This document shows positions 10,579-21,441 of a stretch of DNA of 40,772 nt, in pieces. Position numbers and translations under genes: made by a program. The DNA lies in NCBI RefSeq assembly GCF_001039355.2, contig NW_019773685.1, positions 1-40,772 of the forward strand. Reading direction: 5' to 3'. Under the pieces are notes generated by a model that was not told where the DNA came from, did no database searches, and saw only the letters and a list, made by a program, of their open reading frames with translations. The DNA comes from Lingula anatina (lineage: Eukaryota; Brachiopoda; Lingulata; Lingulida; Lingulidae). Position 1 is the first letter of the stretch. The number at the start of each line of letters is the position of its first letter.

Positions 10579-12440
10579 GTGAGTGGTTCCATGCTCATGG
10601 AGTGCTGAATGGGAGAAAAGTGTCGATTATAACGCGTTGCTGTATATGTACTTTATCAGTCTGTGTATTTTTTCCTCTGACACCTATTTTTCAGTAATTT
10701 CAGCTTAAAAGGCCCTTATGCTAGACTGCATCATAGCTTTTTGTAGGTCGCCAAACAGGCAAATAAACATCTACGTTTATAAGTGACTTTAAGGTGAACG
10801 CATGGTCAGACGTGGGATAACAAGGTCTAAACCTTGATTGTCCCTCACTTAACTTCTGGTTGGATTACTTAAACAATGTGAGTTCGGTGCATAGACCTCT
10901 GTTATTAAAATGATCGGTTTATTTATACCCCGTCTATATTATACTCAGGTTCCAAGCACAATTGACTTAAGATGCGTTCATTGGGAAGTCGATTTTTGTT
11001 ATTGGTCCTACTAGATATTTTGATCCACTTTTCAACATTCCATTCTTTGATAATCAGTGAGGCTCACAGAAGTGGCTTACGTGTTATTGCCAAACCTCAG
11101 TAATACTTATGTTGTTTTCCCCTCTCTTCTCTACCCTGTAGTTTTTTTAAGTTTACCAGAACTCTTTAGGATTGCCTTTTTCAGAAACCAGTAGTTTATT
11201 TGGAATAATAAATTTGCACTCATTCTTTCTTTGCTTTACAAGATGTCTCTATTTCTTTTTAGTAACTTGTAAGGTTTACGAAACGTAGCTGTTGTATGTT
11301 CTGATGGAAGTTGATATGTATACTAGTGTTACTCATAAAAGTCGACTATACATGGTCACGTAACTTCATTGTGACTGATGTGTTGGGTCTTTAGTCCTCA
11401 GGGAGACTTCCACCTTATTGTGTAGAAAAAATTGAGCCTGGAATTGTGTGGGTGGATTTTTTTAAATGCTTATAATGCCTTTCATTGTTCCAAGCGGAGA
11501 TACGTTTGCAGCATTTTCCATGATATTTATTAATTTATCAGAAGTGGTTTTAAATCCCTCTATATACTTTCAAGAGCCTACACAAATTTCTCAGTGGAAT
11601 TTGTTTCCCAAATGTAGCGGTCTAATTGTGTAGATACTGTGAGGTGACTGATAATCATCCAAAATATGACACGAAGAAGCACTACTACTTAATTATATTT
11701 CCAGCAGTCTCGTTTGGCAAGTCATAAACAGTTTTTTTTTTCAGGATATTTTGAGGGCCCTTTCTTGTGGCGTCCACTCGAAAAAGGGGAAATCCTGTAT
11801 ATTCGAAAAAATAATAAATAATAATATCTTGAAACATATACGTAGACATCATTAAGTTATGCAATGTAATCTGTCACTGTTGTTATATGATCGTAATAAT
11901 GATACAAAGATACAATATAAAACTAAATGTAAAAATAACATCAATATCCCAGGCCAAGTACTCACAAAAAATGTGTATATATTGACTACAAGAAATTAAA
12001 TATTAATAGTTTGTAAAACTGCCATGATTCTTACTAAAACGGAATATGCAAAACAGTCATTGCAGTTTACCGGGGGTGATTCACAGCATTTTATTGTACC
12101 TTTTGAAACTATATCGATCTTCCTTATTTAGTATGTGCCCAGTATTGACTCTTGCCAGTATAATATTGACATCTTTTGTATGTGGTGAATTATTAAATAC
12201 GGAAAAATTCGCCTTATAAAACATTTGCATCAGTTGATGTGGACCTGTCGGATATCAGTTTTTTGTTGATTTCTTTTGACGTCATTGCACAGCAAAGCGG
12301 TTATTAGAGGGAGTATTTTTGTGCTCCATGCTGAACATGAAAGAGATCATTGTAAAAATCGAACTGAATGAAGACCTGTAGCTCATCGATCAAGTGAGTC
12401 GCGTTTTTCAATTAGCATTGCAGCGCGCTAGGGAGTTTAA
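10579..12440. other. Probable intron 1 of gene A or intergenic sequence; nothing recognised
   Basis: AT-rich sequence with no supported exon, RNA or element. There are short poly-T patches only. Confidence 0.4.
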
Positions 12441-12588
12441 GTGCATTCCAAGTGAAAATTTATCGAATGGCATTTGAACAATATTCAAACTGCACTTTGA
12501 CAGCATTATAAATATTCTCACGGCATTCTAACAGCATTTGAAATATTCTGATCACATTAGAGCGAGATCGGAACTGGTAAGTCACTTA

Positions 12589-12674
12589 GCACGTAGCCAG
12601 AGACAGGGCTAAATGGAAAGAATGACTGTGGCCTTATGTCCCACACGGGACGAAGAGCTCTGATGATGATGATG
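12589..12674 (+). mobile_element. Short SINE/LINE-tail insertion with 10-bp target-site duplication
   Basis: An 86-bp insert lies inside the left arm of the Harbinger-like element. It ends in a (GAT)n tail and is flanked by the exact direct repeat AAGTCACTTA at 12579-12588 and 12675-12684. The right arm of the host element reads straight through this point, confirming an insertion. The body includes TTATGTCCCACACGGGACGA, a short imperfect hairpin. It was made by target-primed reverse transcription, with plus orientation inferred from the 3' tail. Confidence 0.75.
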
Positions 12675-12984
12675 AAGTCACTTAAAAGTCCGCCAGAATG
12701 TTTCGAATGTGCCACGGATGAGCTGGAATGCAACTCGAATGCGTCTCGATTGCTGCCGAAATCTATTCCCATTATTAAAAAAATTAGGCTCTAACACACT
12801 TCAAATGCGTCTCCATACCGACAGTGTGAAAGTGCCAATTAGTCGTGAAGTGAGTAATGAAATTAATTAGAGCACAACCGAACTGTATAAAAACACGACC
12901 TGCTGCTGCAGGAACGTCAGTCGTAACAGAAAAATCGCCTGGTCACTCAACATTACCTAAGGCCGCCAAGAAAGAAGGGAGGAA

Positions 12985-13205
12985 AGGTGAAAAAGTCCAC
13001 AACTGGACGCGGCCATCTATCCTTGGCCCTACTCTCTGCACTAACTCATTAAACATGTCAGGCTCCATTCTGAGGTAGTTGAAGAAAGACTGGGTCTTCT
13101 ACTCTAAGCTCCGCCATCAATCTTGAGTCATGTCCATACAGCCTTCTCCTGTCCTCTGCCAACCATGGTCTAGTCTGAAATCTCCTGCGTCTTCTCCTTT
13201 TGTTT
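12985..13205 (-). pseudogene. PIF/Harbinger transposase fragment, frameshifted
   Basis: Read on the minus strand, a basic stretch RRRRRF is followed by RPWLAEDRRRLYGHDSRLM and AELRVEDP. After a frameshift near 13090 come FFNYLRMEPDMFNELVQRV and GPRI. This is the recognisable N-terminal region of Harbinger transposases (Arg-rich RPWL motif, then an EL..ED...F.N.LRM...F..L...V.P.I pattern). No catalytic DDE block is present, so it cannot be active. Confidence 0.65.
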
Positions 13206-14029
13206 CTTTACCTGGCCTCCACATCTCTTTCAAGCAGGTCTTGCTGGAGAACAGTAATTTACAGCAGAGCAACATGGCCCACGTTGTCCATTGTATATGG
13301 TTGCGGGGATGAGACTGATTAATATGCTACATTCCTCAGCATAATATACCCTATCAATCACCATTTCAGTGGCGTTCTTTATACACTCTAGCCATTTGTG
13401 TTACATTCTTAACATATTCGAAAGTAATTTCAGTATTTCAGATGCATTCTGTTTGAATTCTTTATATTTCAAACCATCATTGGCAGCCATACCGGGAGCA
13501 TTTATAATGCATTTGAGCACGCTTCGTATATCATTCGAGGCACCTTCTTACATACTTCAGCCTGTGTTCGGGCAGCAGTCAAACCACACTCGTACAGCAT
13601 TTGAATTTAATTATAAATATTCTGAATGCATTCTAACAACATTCGCAATATCCCTACAGTATTCCAACTACATTCGAGCTGCATTTGAGAGGTAATATAC
13701 GTGGAATGTGCAAGAATCATTCCAGGCGGGTTCGATGTGCATTCTTAGTATTCCAGAGGCATTCTTACAAAGCCGTAATATTTATAATTTGAAATTCCCT
13801 CCCGAATATGGTAAGAATTTTTAAATTTAGTAATTCCGGCTGGACTCCTATTTAATTTGAATAAGTTTGACGGGGGCTTTAAGTCACTTGTCAGTTCGAA
13901 TATTCCTCTAACGTGATCAGATGTTTCGAATGCTGTCGGAATGCCGTGAGAATATTTAGAATGCAGTCATAGTGCAGTTAGAATACTGTTCAAATGCCAT
14001 TCGATAAATTTCCACTTGGAATGCACTTC

Positions 14030-15746
14030 GAACGTTTTTGACATGACAAAAACATTCGGGATGCCACAAGAATGGGTAAAATAATTAGAATGCACTCGGA
14101 ATTTTTAGAATGCTCTTCGAATGTCCAGGAGCTCACAAAGAATTGTGTTTCCGACGGCATTCTTGCTCATTCCGCCTCTAGTGTGACGGGGGTATTAGCT
14201 GGCATTTCGAGAGATGCCACTCAGAAGAAATCACTGAATTTTTCTGTTGATCTGACGGTTACCAAGTGCTGTGCAAAATAATCCTGCAGCGTTACCTGTC
14301 AAAAACTCTTATTAACACAAGTGACCAACACTTCCTCTCGACAGACAGTTTCATCCGATCATTTTGCCGATAACAGAGAAGGAATCTCCCATGTAAAATT
14401 ACTCGATTGCCGAGAAAGACCCATTGAACCGTTCAAATGCAACTTCACACCTCTTAATTATGGTTAAACGTAATAGCCTTTGTTAGCGCTTCCTTCTACA
14501 TATCCTTGACACCCTGCTGGGCATCACTATAGGCTGAGGCCCTCTCCAGAGCTTTCAATCAAAATGGCGGCACGCTTACAAGTCTAAAGCGTGATCGGAA
14601 AATGTAACAAAAGCACGATTTTCTGCCTTTTCAAAGCACCCAAACAAAATATTTTTAGATGACAATGAGCAATGGTTCCATCTGATCGTATAACCGATAA
14701 CAGGTAAATTTGCCAGCTAAGCATTTGACATATAAGCTCTGTTAACCATTCTGTGAACATTTTTGGCTGTTTTAACAGCTAAATCGCTGTCAAGTATATC
14801 TCACTATCTGAGCAACAGATCGTTACAAAAGTTGCTAGTTACAGTAATTGTTGTTGGGAATGTGGACTACAGCCTAATATGAGGGGTTTTATAGGAAATT
14901 ATTTGTTTGAAAGTTGTCGTCTTTTGAAGCAAATTGCCCATTGAAATATGGGGTAATTTAACGTAAAAGATAATAAAATCAAAAGTAAATAGTTTAAGAC
15001 AATTCCCTGGTACCCGATTAAAGTGCTTTCATCCAGCTTTATAGGGCCGTTTGAATCACTTGAATAGCTGTCTTGGTTATAGAGAAAATCCCAACTCCGA
15101 AAACGACATTTTTCGCCCGAAATTGACGCTATAGCGTCATCTGTTGGACACTGCACTTGATCTTTGTATTTTTATAGGCCTTTTAGGAAGTATGTTTTAA
15201 TATTTTATAAAAAACTTTAAGTCCAGGGTATTGTTTCTATGCTTTTGGTCGTTTTACTATTTGTGCGCTTAAGAGACTGTCTGATATTTTGCCAGAAGGA
15301 AGAGAATTTATGTGATTTTATAGACTGAGCATATCTTTCTAATGTGGTTCTTTAGAAAGGCATCTTACCTGATATTAACACGGGTTTCTGGATTAAAATT
15401 CAATTCGATGTATTTTTTATTTTATTTTGTAACTGAAATAATCATGAATCTATATTATAATAGTGGAAAAATGCCTTAACTCCAGGAATAAGGTGGACAG
15501 TTTCATATAACTGGCAAGAATCTTCTAAATTGATAAATGTTGGGCAAACGTTGGCCAAGGTGAGCTTTAGATTGAAACCAAAGGCAACGTTGGGCCAACG
15601 TTGAACAACGTTTGCATGATATCTGGGATGGAATCCATTATGCACACTGATACATTTGTAACTAAAAAAACATGTTTCCTGCGGCAGTTGAAATTAATGT
15701 GAAGCATATGATAAAGTAATCCCGTTCTGACAAAATCTTCTTACAG
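14030..15746. other. Probable intron 1 of gene A, no further gene seen
   Basis: GAATGC-type motif traces continue to about 14130. There is a perfect 16-bp palindrome TGACGCTATAGCGTCA at 15124-15139 and a cluster of ACGTTGG/CCAACGT motifs at 15540-15612. No exon is supported. Confidence 0.45.
15540..15612. repeat. Clustered ACGTTGG / CCAACGT motifs
   Basis: Four to five copies of ACGTTG in both orientations occur within 75 bases, including ACGTTGGGCCAACGTTG. These are low-complexity palindromic repeats, with no gene. Confidence 0.6.
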
Positions 15747-15774
15747 AGTCACCTTTCTACTACTCCATCAGGCC

Positions 15775-15873
15775 ATGTATCTACTCCACCAGGCTGTGTT
15801 GAATGGTGATACTGGCGAGGTGAGACGACTGCTGTGGGATGGGAGATATGATGTCAACTACAAGGAGTCTGCG
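15775..15873 (+). CDS. Gene A coding exon 1 (ankyrin repeat 1, start codon)
   Basis: 33 codons that begin with ATG and read LLHQAVLNGD, EVRRLL, DVNYKE. The acceptor TTACAG lies at 15741-15746 and the donor GTGCGT at 15874. The first 28 bases after the acceptor are 5' UTR if ATG 15775 is used. Confidence 0.75.
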
Positions 15874-18800
15874 GTGCGTACTGTTTCTCCTTTTCCATAT
15901 ATACATCTATCATAAGGATGCTTTAATAAATACACTGGTGTTTTATGAAACATAAGGAGGTTCTATAACTAACCACATTTTTACTTCTATAAACCTTAAT
16001 TAATGTCCCTTCTTTGCACAAGACCCGCAAATGATCATTTAACGGGAACAAGCTTCCTGGCTCAAATTTAAAAAGCATTCTTCTTTTTTTCTTTTTATTC
16101 TTTCATTTTGTGTTTTATTCTTTCCTTCAAGGCCTCGGTCACAACCTGGCGCACGAATTTCAGGGTCATTCCCTTTGAGTTGTAGGTGCATTGGAGGGCG
16201 TGGAAGGCGGGTGACGCACTCCCGCACTGCTTTTGATTAAGTTTGGAAGTTGTGAGGGCGTGCGCCGTACTTAACACCCAGGCGGCACTTGCTCCTTCAT
16301 TGCTTGCTATGTGCGTCTAAGATCACAGTTTTTCTTCACATGGTACTTTAAAAAAATAACACGTCTCGTTTGCAAACTCCTTGCAAACTCCTTGCTAGGG
16401 GAGCAAATTATCCTAATATTTTTTCTCCATACGCTGTCTGCAATCTCGAAATCTCAAAAGAAGGATTTACGCGGCTCTTGAGATTTTGGACACAAACAGG
16501 CCCGTAAGTTGTGACCGAGGCTTGATTCATTTCCTCATTGTTATTTTGATAATCGCTGTGATAGTAGGGTTTGTACCATTCATATGCAAACGAACCTTGT
16601 GGTCAAAGCGGACCTCTCCTTGTGACTGTTACGGGGTTTTCGTGGTAGAATTTGTGGTATTTATGTCCTAAATACTAACGAACTATACATGCACCTACAA
16701 GTTTTATCACCCTGTGCGGAACCTTGGTAGGCTACATGTATACCGATATTCTTATTAGCAACTGTGTCCTGTGGGTAATAACACCCAAACAAATGATACA
16801 TTAAAGGTTTATTCTCATTTGTAATCCATTAACTGACATGTATTTTTAATTCACATATAGACAAAATGATATATAATAATGAATTACTTTGTATTAAATT
16901 TACTATCCCGTAGAGACAAGTTTCGTCATTGGGCATCTAGTCAACACTATAATGACAGCGTAAGCTTCAGATTAAGTATTTATACGGTAATACTATAGTA
17001 ACATCCCTTAGTTTCAGGGGCCTCCAAAATCGTATGCAAAATTAAAGTAAAGGCGATACAAAAATACTGTAAACTACTACTAGAGGATCCTTTGGTCAGA
17101 CAATGTTAATTACAGATGATGACCATACGCTGACCACAGTATCTGGAGCCGGAATAATATGTAACAGCTATCACTGTACTTCATTTACGAACCCGAGTTT
17201 ACTCTGTGTGTGAACATGGCAGAAACAAGAATGAATGTCCTTTTAATAATTTACAAATAAATAAAATGAACTTAATGCTGAACTGAACTAACATGGAAAA
17301 AGTTTAATGAACAACATTAATGAACTAAAAATATTGAATAAATTTCTAAACTAAATAAGTAAGAAAATAAATGATAAGCACTGAAATTATCAAACAAAAT
17401 AACTTAGAAAAATACAAAATCTTAACACAAAGAAAATGAAAAGCAAACCAATCAAGTCTATCAAACCTGTGTGTGAACATGGCAGAAACAAGAATGAATG
17501 TGCCGCGTAACAAAGAGGGGCGTGTTTTATATAGAAACGAAGACACACGGACACAAACGAAAAGTCACGAACACACTTCTCTACAACCACAATCCTACAT
17601 CATACATACACATGTTACAAATATTTAATTTTTCAAAGATTTCTAAAATGTGAGATAATATGATTATAGTCTAGTAAATAAATATAATTATGATATGTTA
17701 TTGTTTTGATTTCACCAGAATGGATGGTGTCCTCTGCACCTAGCAGCGCTGAAAGGCAATGCAGATATGGTGAAACTATTCCTGGACAGCGGGGCTGAAG
17801 TTAATGCGGAAGACTCGGTAAGACGCATGGATGTGATTTAAGCGCCCATTTTCGTTCGTGCAATATTTATGTATACGTATATTTATAGCTATCAATATTA
17901 ATATTGATATGGGCGTTTCAGTTTCTGTAGTTTAGTGCTGCAGATAATCCAACCAGTGCATTTTCCATAAAATCCGCCCTTGAATGATTTTGTGTATGCA
18001 TGGTGTAATGTGTTAGCGAGTTGGGTAATGCAGTTATGTGCTTTTCCTTTGTTTGACTATGATGTATTCAAACCACGGAAAGATATTTAACTCCTTTCAT
18101 TTGACCGTTTTTGAAGTCAATGACCAGTTAGAACACATCTTCTATGTGGGACATACATAGTAGGCTACCAATACTTGTGACACATATTGTAACACATGTG
18201 CAACATGCAAAGGCCACAAGTAGTAAGGAATCAGGCTGAGGGTACTATCGGTGGGTGGATTGTTTGTTTGTTTGTTTATATGTTTGCATCATTTTTTGGG
18301 GGCTAACTAGGGCTACGAATGCTTATGTCGTGTAATTTGATAGTAATCCTAGAGATTAATTTTACGGCCGTATTTCCACGTGGCGATAAAACGCATGCGC
18401 AGAAAGCTCATTTCCGGCAAATTCAATAACGACGTTTGCGACAACCTACTTCGTTGGGGTATTTTTTTATTTTATTTGTTTATTTATTTATTATTATTAT
18501 TAATTTTTTTTTGAGAAAGGACGAAAATTGGTACACGCGCAGGATGTCATCTATAAAAATAAAAAAAGTGTGGCCTTTATAACCATATCGAGAAATACCC
18601 AGTACACATGTACAGTACAAGGAGCTTAAAATTACATTTCTATCAAAACAGAGAGCAATACCCGTGGTTATCTTTCCGTCGCCAGTATGCTATTCCAATC
18701 AAGATGCCAGTTCAGAAAAAAAAAATAGTAAATAATCTCTTGTACAAGCTGATTAATTTCCCTTCTACCTCCTGAATATTGCTATTTATAAAATATATCC

Positions 18801-21441
18801 CATAGTGTAAATACGTAGCTTGTATCCCAATGATGGAGATGTGATTGTAAATCCTTCTGTAAATAAAACTACCTTGTCAATAAACAAATATCGCCATTCA
18901 TTTTGAAACAAATTTCAGTGCAAGCATACTATTACCTATAAGATAAGACGCGACAAAAAATCAAAACAGACAAGATAAGATTTTCAAAAACAAAGACAAT
19001 GATGTCATAGAAAATTTAAATACATCAGAAAAAAATAATAAAAAGACTTTAAAAAGAAAACAATAAAAAAGCATTCGTAGCCATAGGTACCCCCAAAAAA
19101 TGATGCAAACAAATAGACAAAGAAACAAATAAACAAACAAACAATCCACCCACATTCAAAACACCGATAGTAACCCTCAGCCCGATTTCTTATTACTGCC
19201 ACATAATCTGCATTATGATAAAGAGATGATGCGTTAAAACTAGTATTCGAATTAGCATACTTATTTTTTCAATCATTTTTTATGACATATATCCAGTTTA
19301 TTTTACCTCTCTGATGTTATTTTTGTTTCAGCGCTATAGACATCAAATAAACAAATAAATTGTGAGGAGAGATGACATGATATGATATGATATGAAATTA
19401 TATCATTATGCTGATCATTTGTTGTTACCAGGGTGGCTGGACTCCTTTACATGGGGCAGCGTATGGAGGTCATAAAAGCATCGTAAAGCTTCTCCTGGAG
19501 CGTGGAGCTGATCCTAATATTACGGATAAGGTTTGTGCTACAAAATGTTATATACAAAAAATGCACTAGAGTAAGTTGGTTGGTTTAACACATTTGGTAT
19601 ACTTCAACGTTTTATTTTGATGGATTCTGTTTCACTTTATTCTTATTTGGGTAAATTAATAAATTTAATGCAATGTAAATAAAGACAGCATGGGACAGGA
19701 CATCACATGCAAAAAACCAAGTACACATTATTACCTCTATATGTAGGATTTCCCATTTCTTGGATTAATTGGTAATGTGTGTACCTTTTTTAAAATTTCA
19801 TCTCGATGTTAATTTTAGTACATAAAATATATGAATAAAATGTAGAGAAATACAACATGATATGATATAATTATGCTGATCATTTATTGTTACCAGGATG
19901 GCAGAACTCCTTTAATTGATTTTCTTTTCTTGTTGTTTTCTTGTAAGTATTACTTCTGCATCACTTATGTAAACATATAAATATGTCAAGTCCTTGTGTC
20001 GCAACGTGTTTGAAAAAAATCTAAAAAACAAACATATATTACTGTGACAAAACAGTGTAAACTTCCTTGATTTGTAGGATAAACTAAGACCACATGACTT
20101 GGCTGTAAAAACGAAACATGAATGCATAATGATAATGCTGCAGAGATTTACTTCGCCGTTGATTCAGGTTAGTTTTGTCGAATGACGTAATTATGACTCA
20201 CTTAAAATTAGGAAGAAACCTATATGTTATTCAAATTTCTATTATGTATGATAATTAGGTTGGCACAATCGATTTTTTTCTGGTTGTCATTACACTCATT
20301 CAACCTCTAAGAGTTCTGGGTCAATGTTGATTATTTCAGACTCATCTTCTCCAAAAATTAATTGCTACAATAAGTGACCAAGTATCTGTGAGACGTATCC
20401 GGTTCCTGGGACGTAGGCTGGGAGTACCGGACAGCAAGCTGGACAACATAAGGTCTCAGAATCCAAACAATGCACAGGAGGAATCATTCCAGATTCTGAG
20501 GGAGTGGATGAAAAGGTCAGCAGGGGCGACAGTCCATAACCTGTTCAAGGCTCTGAAGGACCATCAGTTGAACGCATGTCTTGGTTAGTAATTCTGACAT
20601 CTCAATCTCGGTTCTGTTTGGATGGACTTGGTCAGAAATGTTTGTTTTTTTATTTTATTTTTGAACATTTTGATAAATATAACCATTTGAGAAAAAGTTG
20701 AAATATATTTTGTTTTATCTTTTATCTCTCTTGCGCATCAATTATAAGTGTATTATAAAACTATGACTCTTGAAACTTATTAAATGGTTTTATTTAAATT
20801 TACAGACCATGTCAAGAATGAATATCTTACCCTAAGTAAAGAAATATTGGCCAAGTCGGATGATGAGTTCAGCACGTTTTGTGCTTCTCTCGAGTATACA
20901 GATGGTATCACATTATCTGCTATGAAGAAGATAAATATGGGATGTTACGTCTCTGATGACATGAGATATATGGGTTTGCNTTTTTTTTTTTTTTTTTTTT
21001 TTTTTATTTTTGATCATTTTGATAAATATAACCATTTGAGAAAAAGTTGAAATACATTTTGTTTTATCTTTTATCTCTCTTGCGCATCAATTATAAGCGT
21101 ATTATAAAACTATGACTCTTGAAACTTATTAAATGGTTTTATTTAAATTTACAGACCATGTCAAGAATGAATATCTTACCCTAAGTAAAGAAATATTGGC
21201 CAAGTCGGATGATGAGTTCAGCACGTTTTGTGCTTCTCTCGAGTATACAGATGGTCTCACATTATCTGCTATGAAGAAGATAAATATGAGATGTTACGTC
21301 TCTGATGACATGAGATATATGGGTTTGCCCCTTACAAGGTACAACGCCAATTCCAAAGAGCGCATGGCCTTGTACCGCCTTGAATGGAATGGCAACTACG
21401 AGATTCCGGCTTCGTACGCACGGAGGGCTGTCGTTAGTTGA
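15775..21441 (+). CDS. Gene A: ankyrin-repeat / death-domain protein (6 coding exons, ~305 aa)
   Basis: The coding exons are 15775-15873, 17719-17817, 19432-19530, 20078-20167, 20340-20583 and 21155-21441. All have GT/AG borders and all phases agree (0,0,0,0,1). The start is ATG 15775, the first ATG after the acceptor at 15746; upstream frames give no better start. Residues 1-99 are three ankyrin repeats, exactly 33 residues per exon, and 100-129 is a degenerate closing repeat. Residues about 140-208 form a death domain (LGRRLGVPDSKLDNIRSQNP, REWMKR, ATVHNLFKALKDH). Residues 211-305 form a C-terminal domain that I do not recognise; it is shared with gene B. No signal peptide or membrane segment is seen, so it is probably a cytosolic adaptor in death or NF-kB-type signalling (family knowledge). 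The partner is unknown. The last exon is partly duplicated at 20806-20979 across a lone N. Confidence 0.85.
16132..16521. repeat. MITE with GCCTCGGTCACAAC inverted ends (intron of gene A)
   Basis: GCCTCGGTCACAAC (16132-16145) is the exact reverse complement of GTTGTGACCGAGGC (16508-16521). The interior contains a doubled GCAAACTCCTT. It is 390 bp and non-coding. No clear target-site duplication was seen. Confidence 0.6.
17204..17501. repeat. 35-bp exact direct repeat flanking 228 bp
   Basis: The stretch beginning CTGTGTGTGAACATGGC and ending AGAATGAATGT occurs at 17204-17238 and again at 17467-17501 without mismatch. The DNA between is very A/T-rich. It could be a local tandem duplication of about 263 bp whose second unit decayed, or a replication-slippage product. 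Confidence 0.75.
17719..17817 (+). CDS. Gene A coding exon 2 (ankyrin repeat 2)
   Basis: Exactly 33 codons and a canonical ankyrin repeat: GWCPLHLAALKGNADMVKLF, then DSGAEVNAED. The acceptor is TTTCACCAG and the donor GTAAGA; phase 0 on both sides. Confidence 0.92.
17818..19431 (+). other. Intron of gene A
   Basis: Contains the fold-back element at 18211-19203. A (ATGAT)n-like patch near 19375-19400 precedes the exon 3 acceptor and recurs near 19855 before the decayed exon. Confidence 0.6.
18211..19203. repeat. Large fold-back element (~115-135-bp inverted arms)
   Basis: The left arm 18211-18330 (GGCTGAGGGTACTATCGGT, GGTGGATTGTTTGTTTG, TTTGCATCATTTTTTGGGGG, GCTACGAATGCTT) is the reverse complement of 19069-19203 with small indels. 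The loop of about 740 bp has no gene. It could be a non-autonomous DNA transposon. The right arm has an extra ~10-base piece near 19152. Confidence 0.65.
19432..19530 (+). CDS. Gene A coding exon 3 (ankyrin repeat 3)
   Basis: 33 codons and a canonical repeat: GGWTPLHGAAYGGHKSIVKL, then ERGADPNITDK. The acceptor is GTTACCAG and the donor GTTTGT. Confidence 0.92.
19851..19914 (+). pseudogene. Decayed partial copy of ankyrin exon 3
   Basis: The upstream intron patch (CATGATATGATAT, TTATGCTGATCATTT, TTGTTACCAG) and the first six codons (GATGGCAGAACTCCTTTA, DGRTPL) copy the start of exon 3, after which similarity stops. Reading on meets a stop and cannot give a 33-residue repeat. Exon 3 joins exon 4 directly in phase 0, so this relic is most simply skipped. 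Confidence 0.6.
20078..20167 (+). CDS. Gene A coding exon 4 (capping ankyrin repeat)
   Basis: 30 codons (DKLRPHDLAVKTKHECIMIM, then LQRFTSPLIQ). They match the first half of an ankyrin repeat (RPHDLAV for the usual TPLHLAA) and end in SPLIQ, which is also the end of the matching exon in gene B. Phase 0 on both sides. Confidence 0.85.
20340..20583 (+). CDS. Gene A coding exon 5 (death domain)
   Basis: 81 codons plus one base. Helix-rich death-domain pattern: VRRIRFLGRRLGVPDSKLDN, NAQEESFQILREWMKR, ATVHNLFKALKDHQL. The acceptor is TTATTTCAG and the donor GTTAGT. It is paralogous to 37760-38006, with the same borders and phase. Confidence 0.9.
20806..20979 (+). pseudogene. Truncated duplicate of gene A last exon (assembly duplicate)
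   Basis: Repeats 21155-21328 almost exactly, with two visible coding differences (GGTATCACA/GGTCTCACA and ATGGGATG/ATGAGATG). It is cut at GGTTTGC by the lone N at 20980. The preceding ~160 bp of intron is duplicated too. It is best explained as the second haplotype of the same exon. Confidence 0.8.
20980..21000. other. Single-N assembly join with poly-T
   Basis: A lone N followed by a T run. The same intron and exon sequence restarts just beyond it. Confidence 0.8.
21155..21441 (+). CDS. Gene A coding exon 6 (unrecognised C-terminal domain, stop)
   Basis: 94 codons and a TGA stop. The block YVSDDMRYMGLPLTRYNANS, ERMALYRLEW, GNYEIPA is conserved in gene B. The composition is that of a compact alpha/beta domain with no transmembrane segment. 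I do not recognise the family. Confidence 0.88.

Larger units (their letters stand above)
12441..14026. mobile_element. Harbinger-like DNA element with ~150-bp inverted arms
   Basis: The left arm 12441-12588 (from GTGCATTCCAAGTG) is the reverse complement, with scattered mismatches, of the right arm 13881-14026 (ending CACTTGGAATGCAC). Between and beyond the arms are many GAATGC/GCATTC-type short motifs spaced about 10-20 bases apart (13380-13760, 14030-14130). The centre carries a broken minus-strand PIF/Harbinger transposase segment (12985-13205). The structure fits a Harbinger family member reduced to ends plus a transposase scrap. Exact termini and the 3-bp target duplication were not resolved. 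Confidence 0.6.
15874..17718 (+). other. Intron of gene A
   Basis: Lies between coding exons 1 and 2. Apart from the MITE at 16132-16521 and a 35-bp direct repeat (17204-17238 and 17467-17501), nothing else is recognised. Confidence 0.6.
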
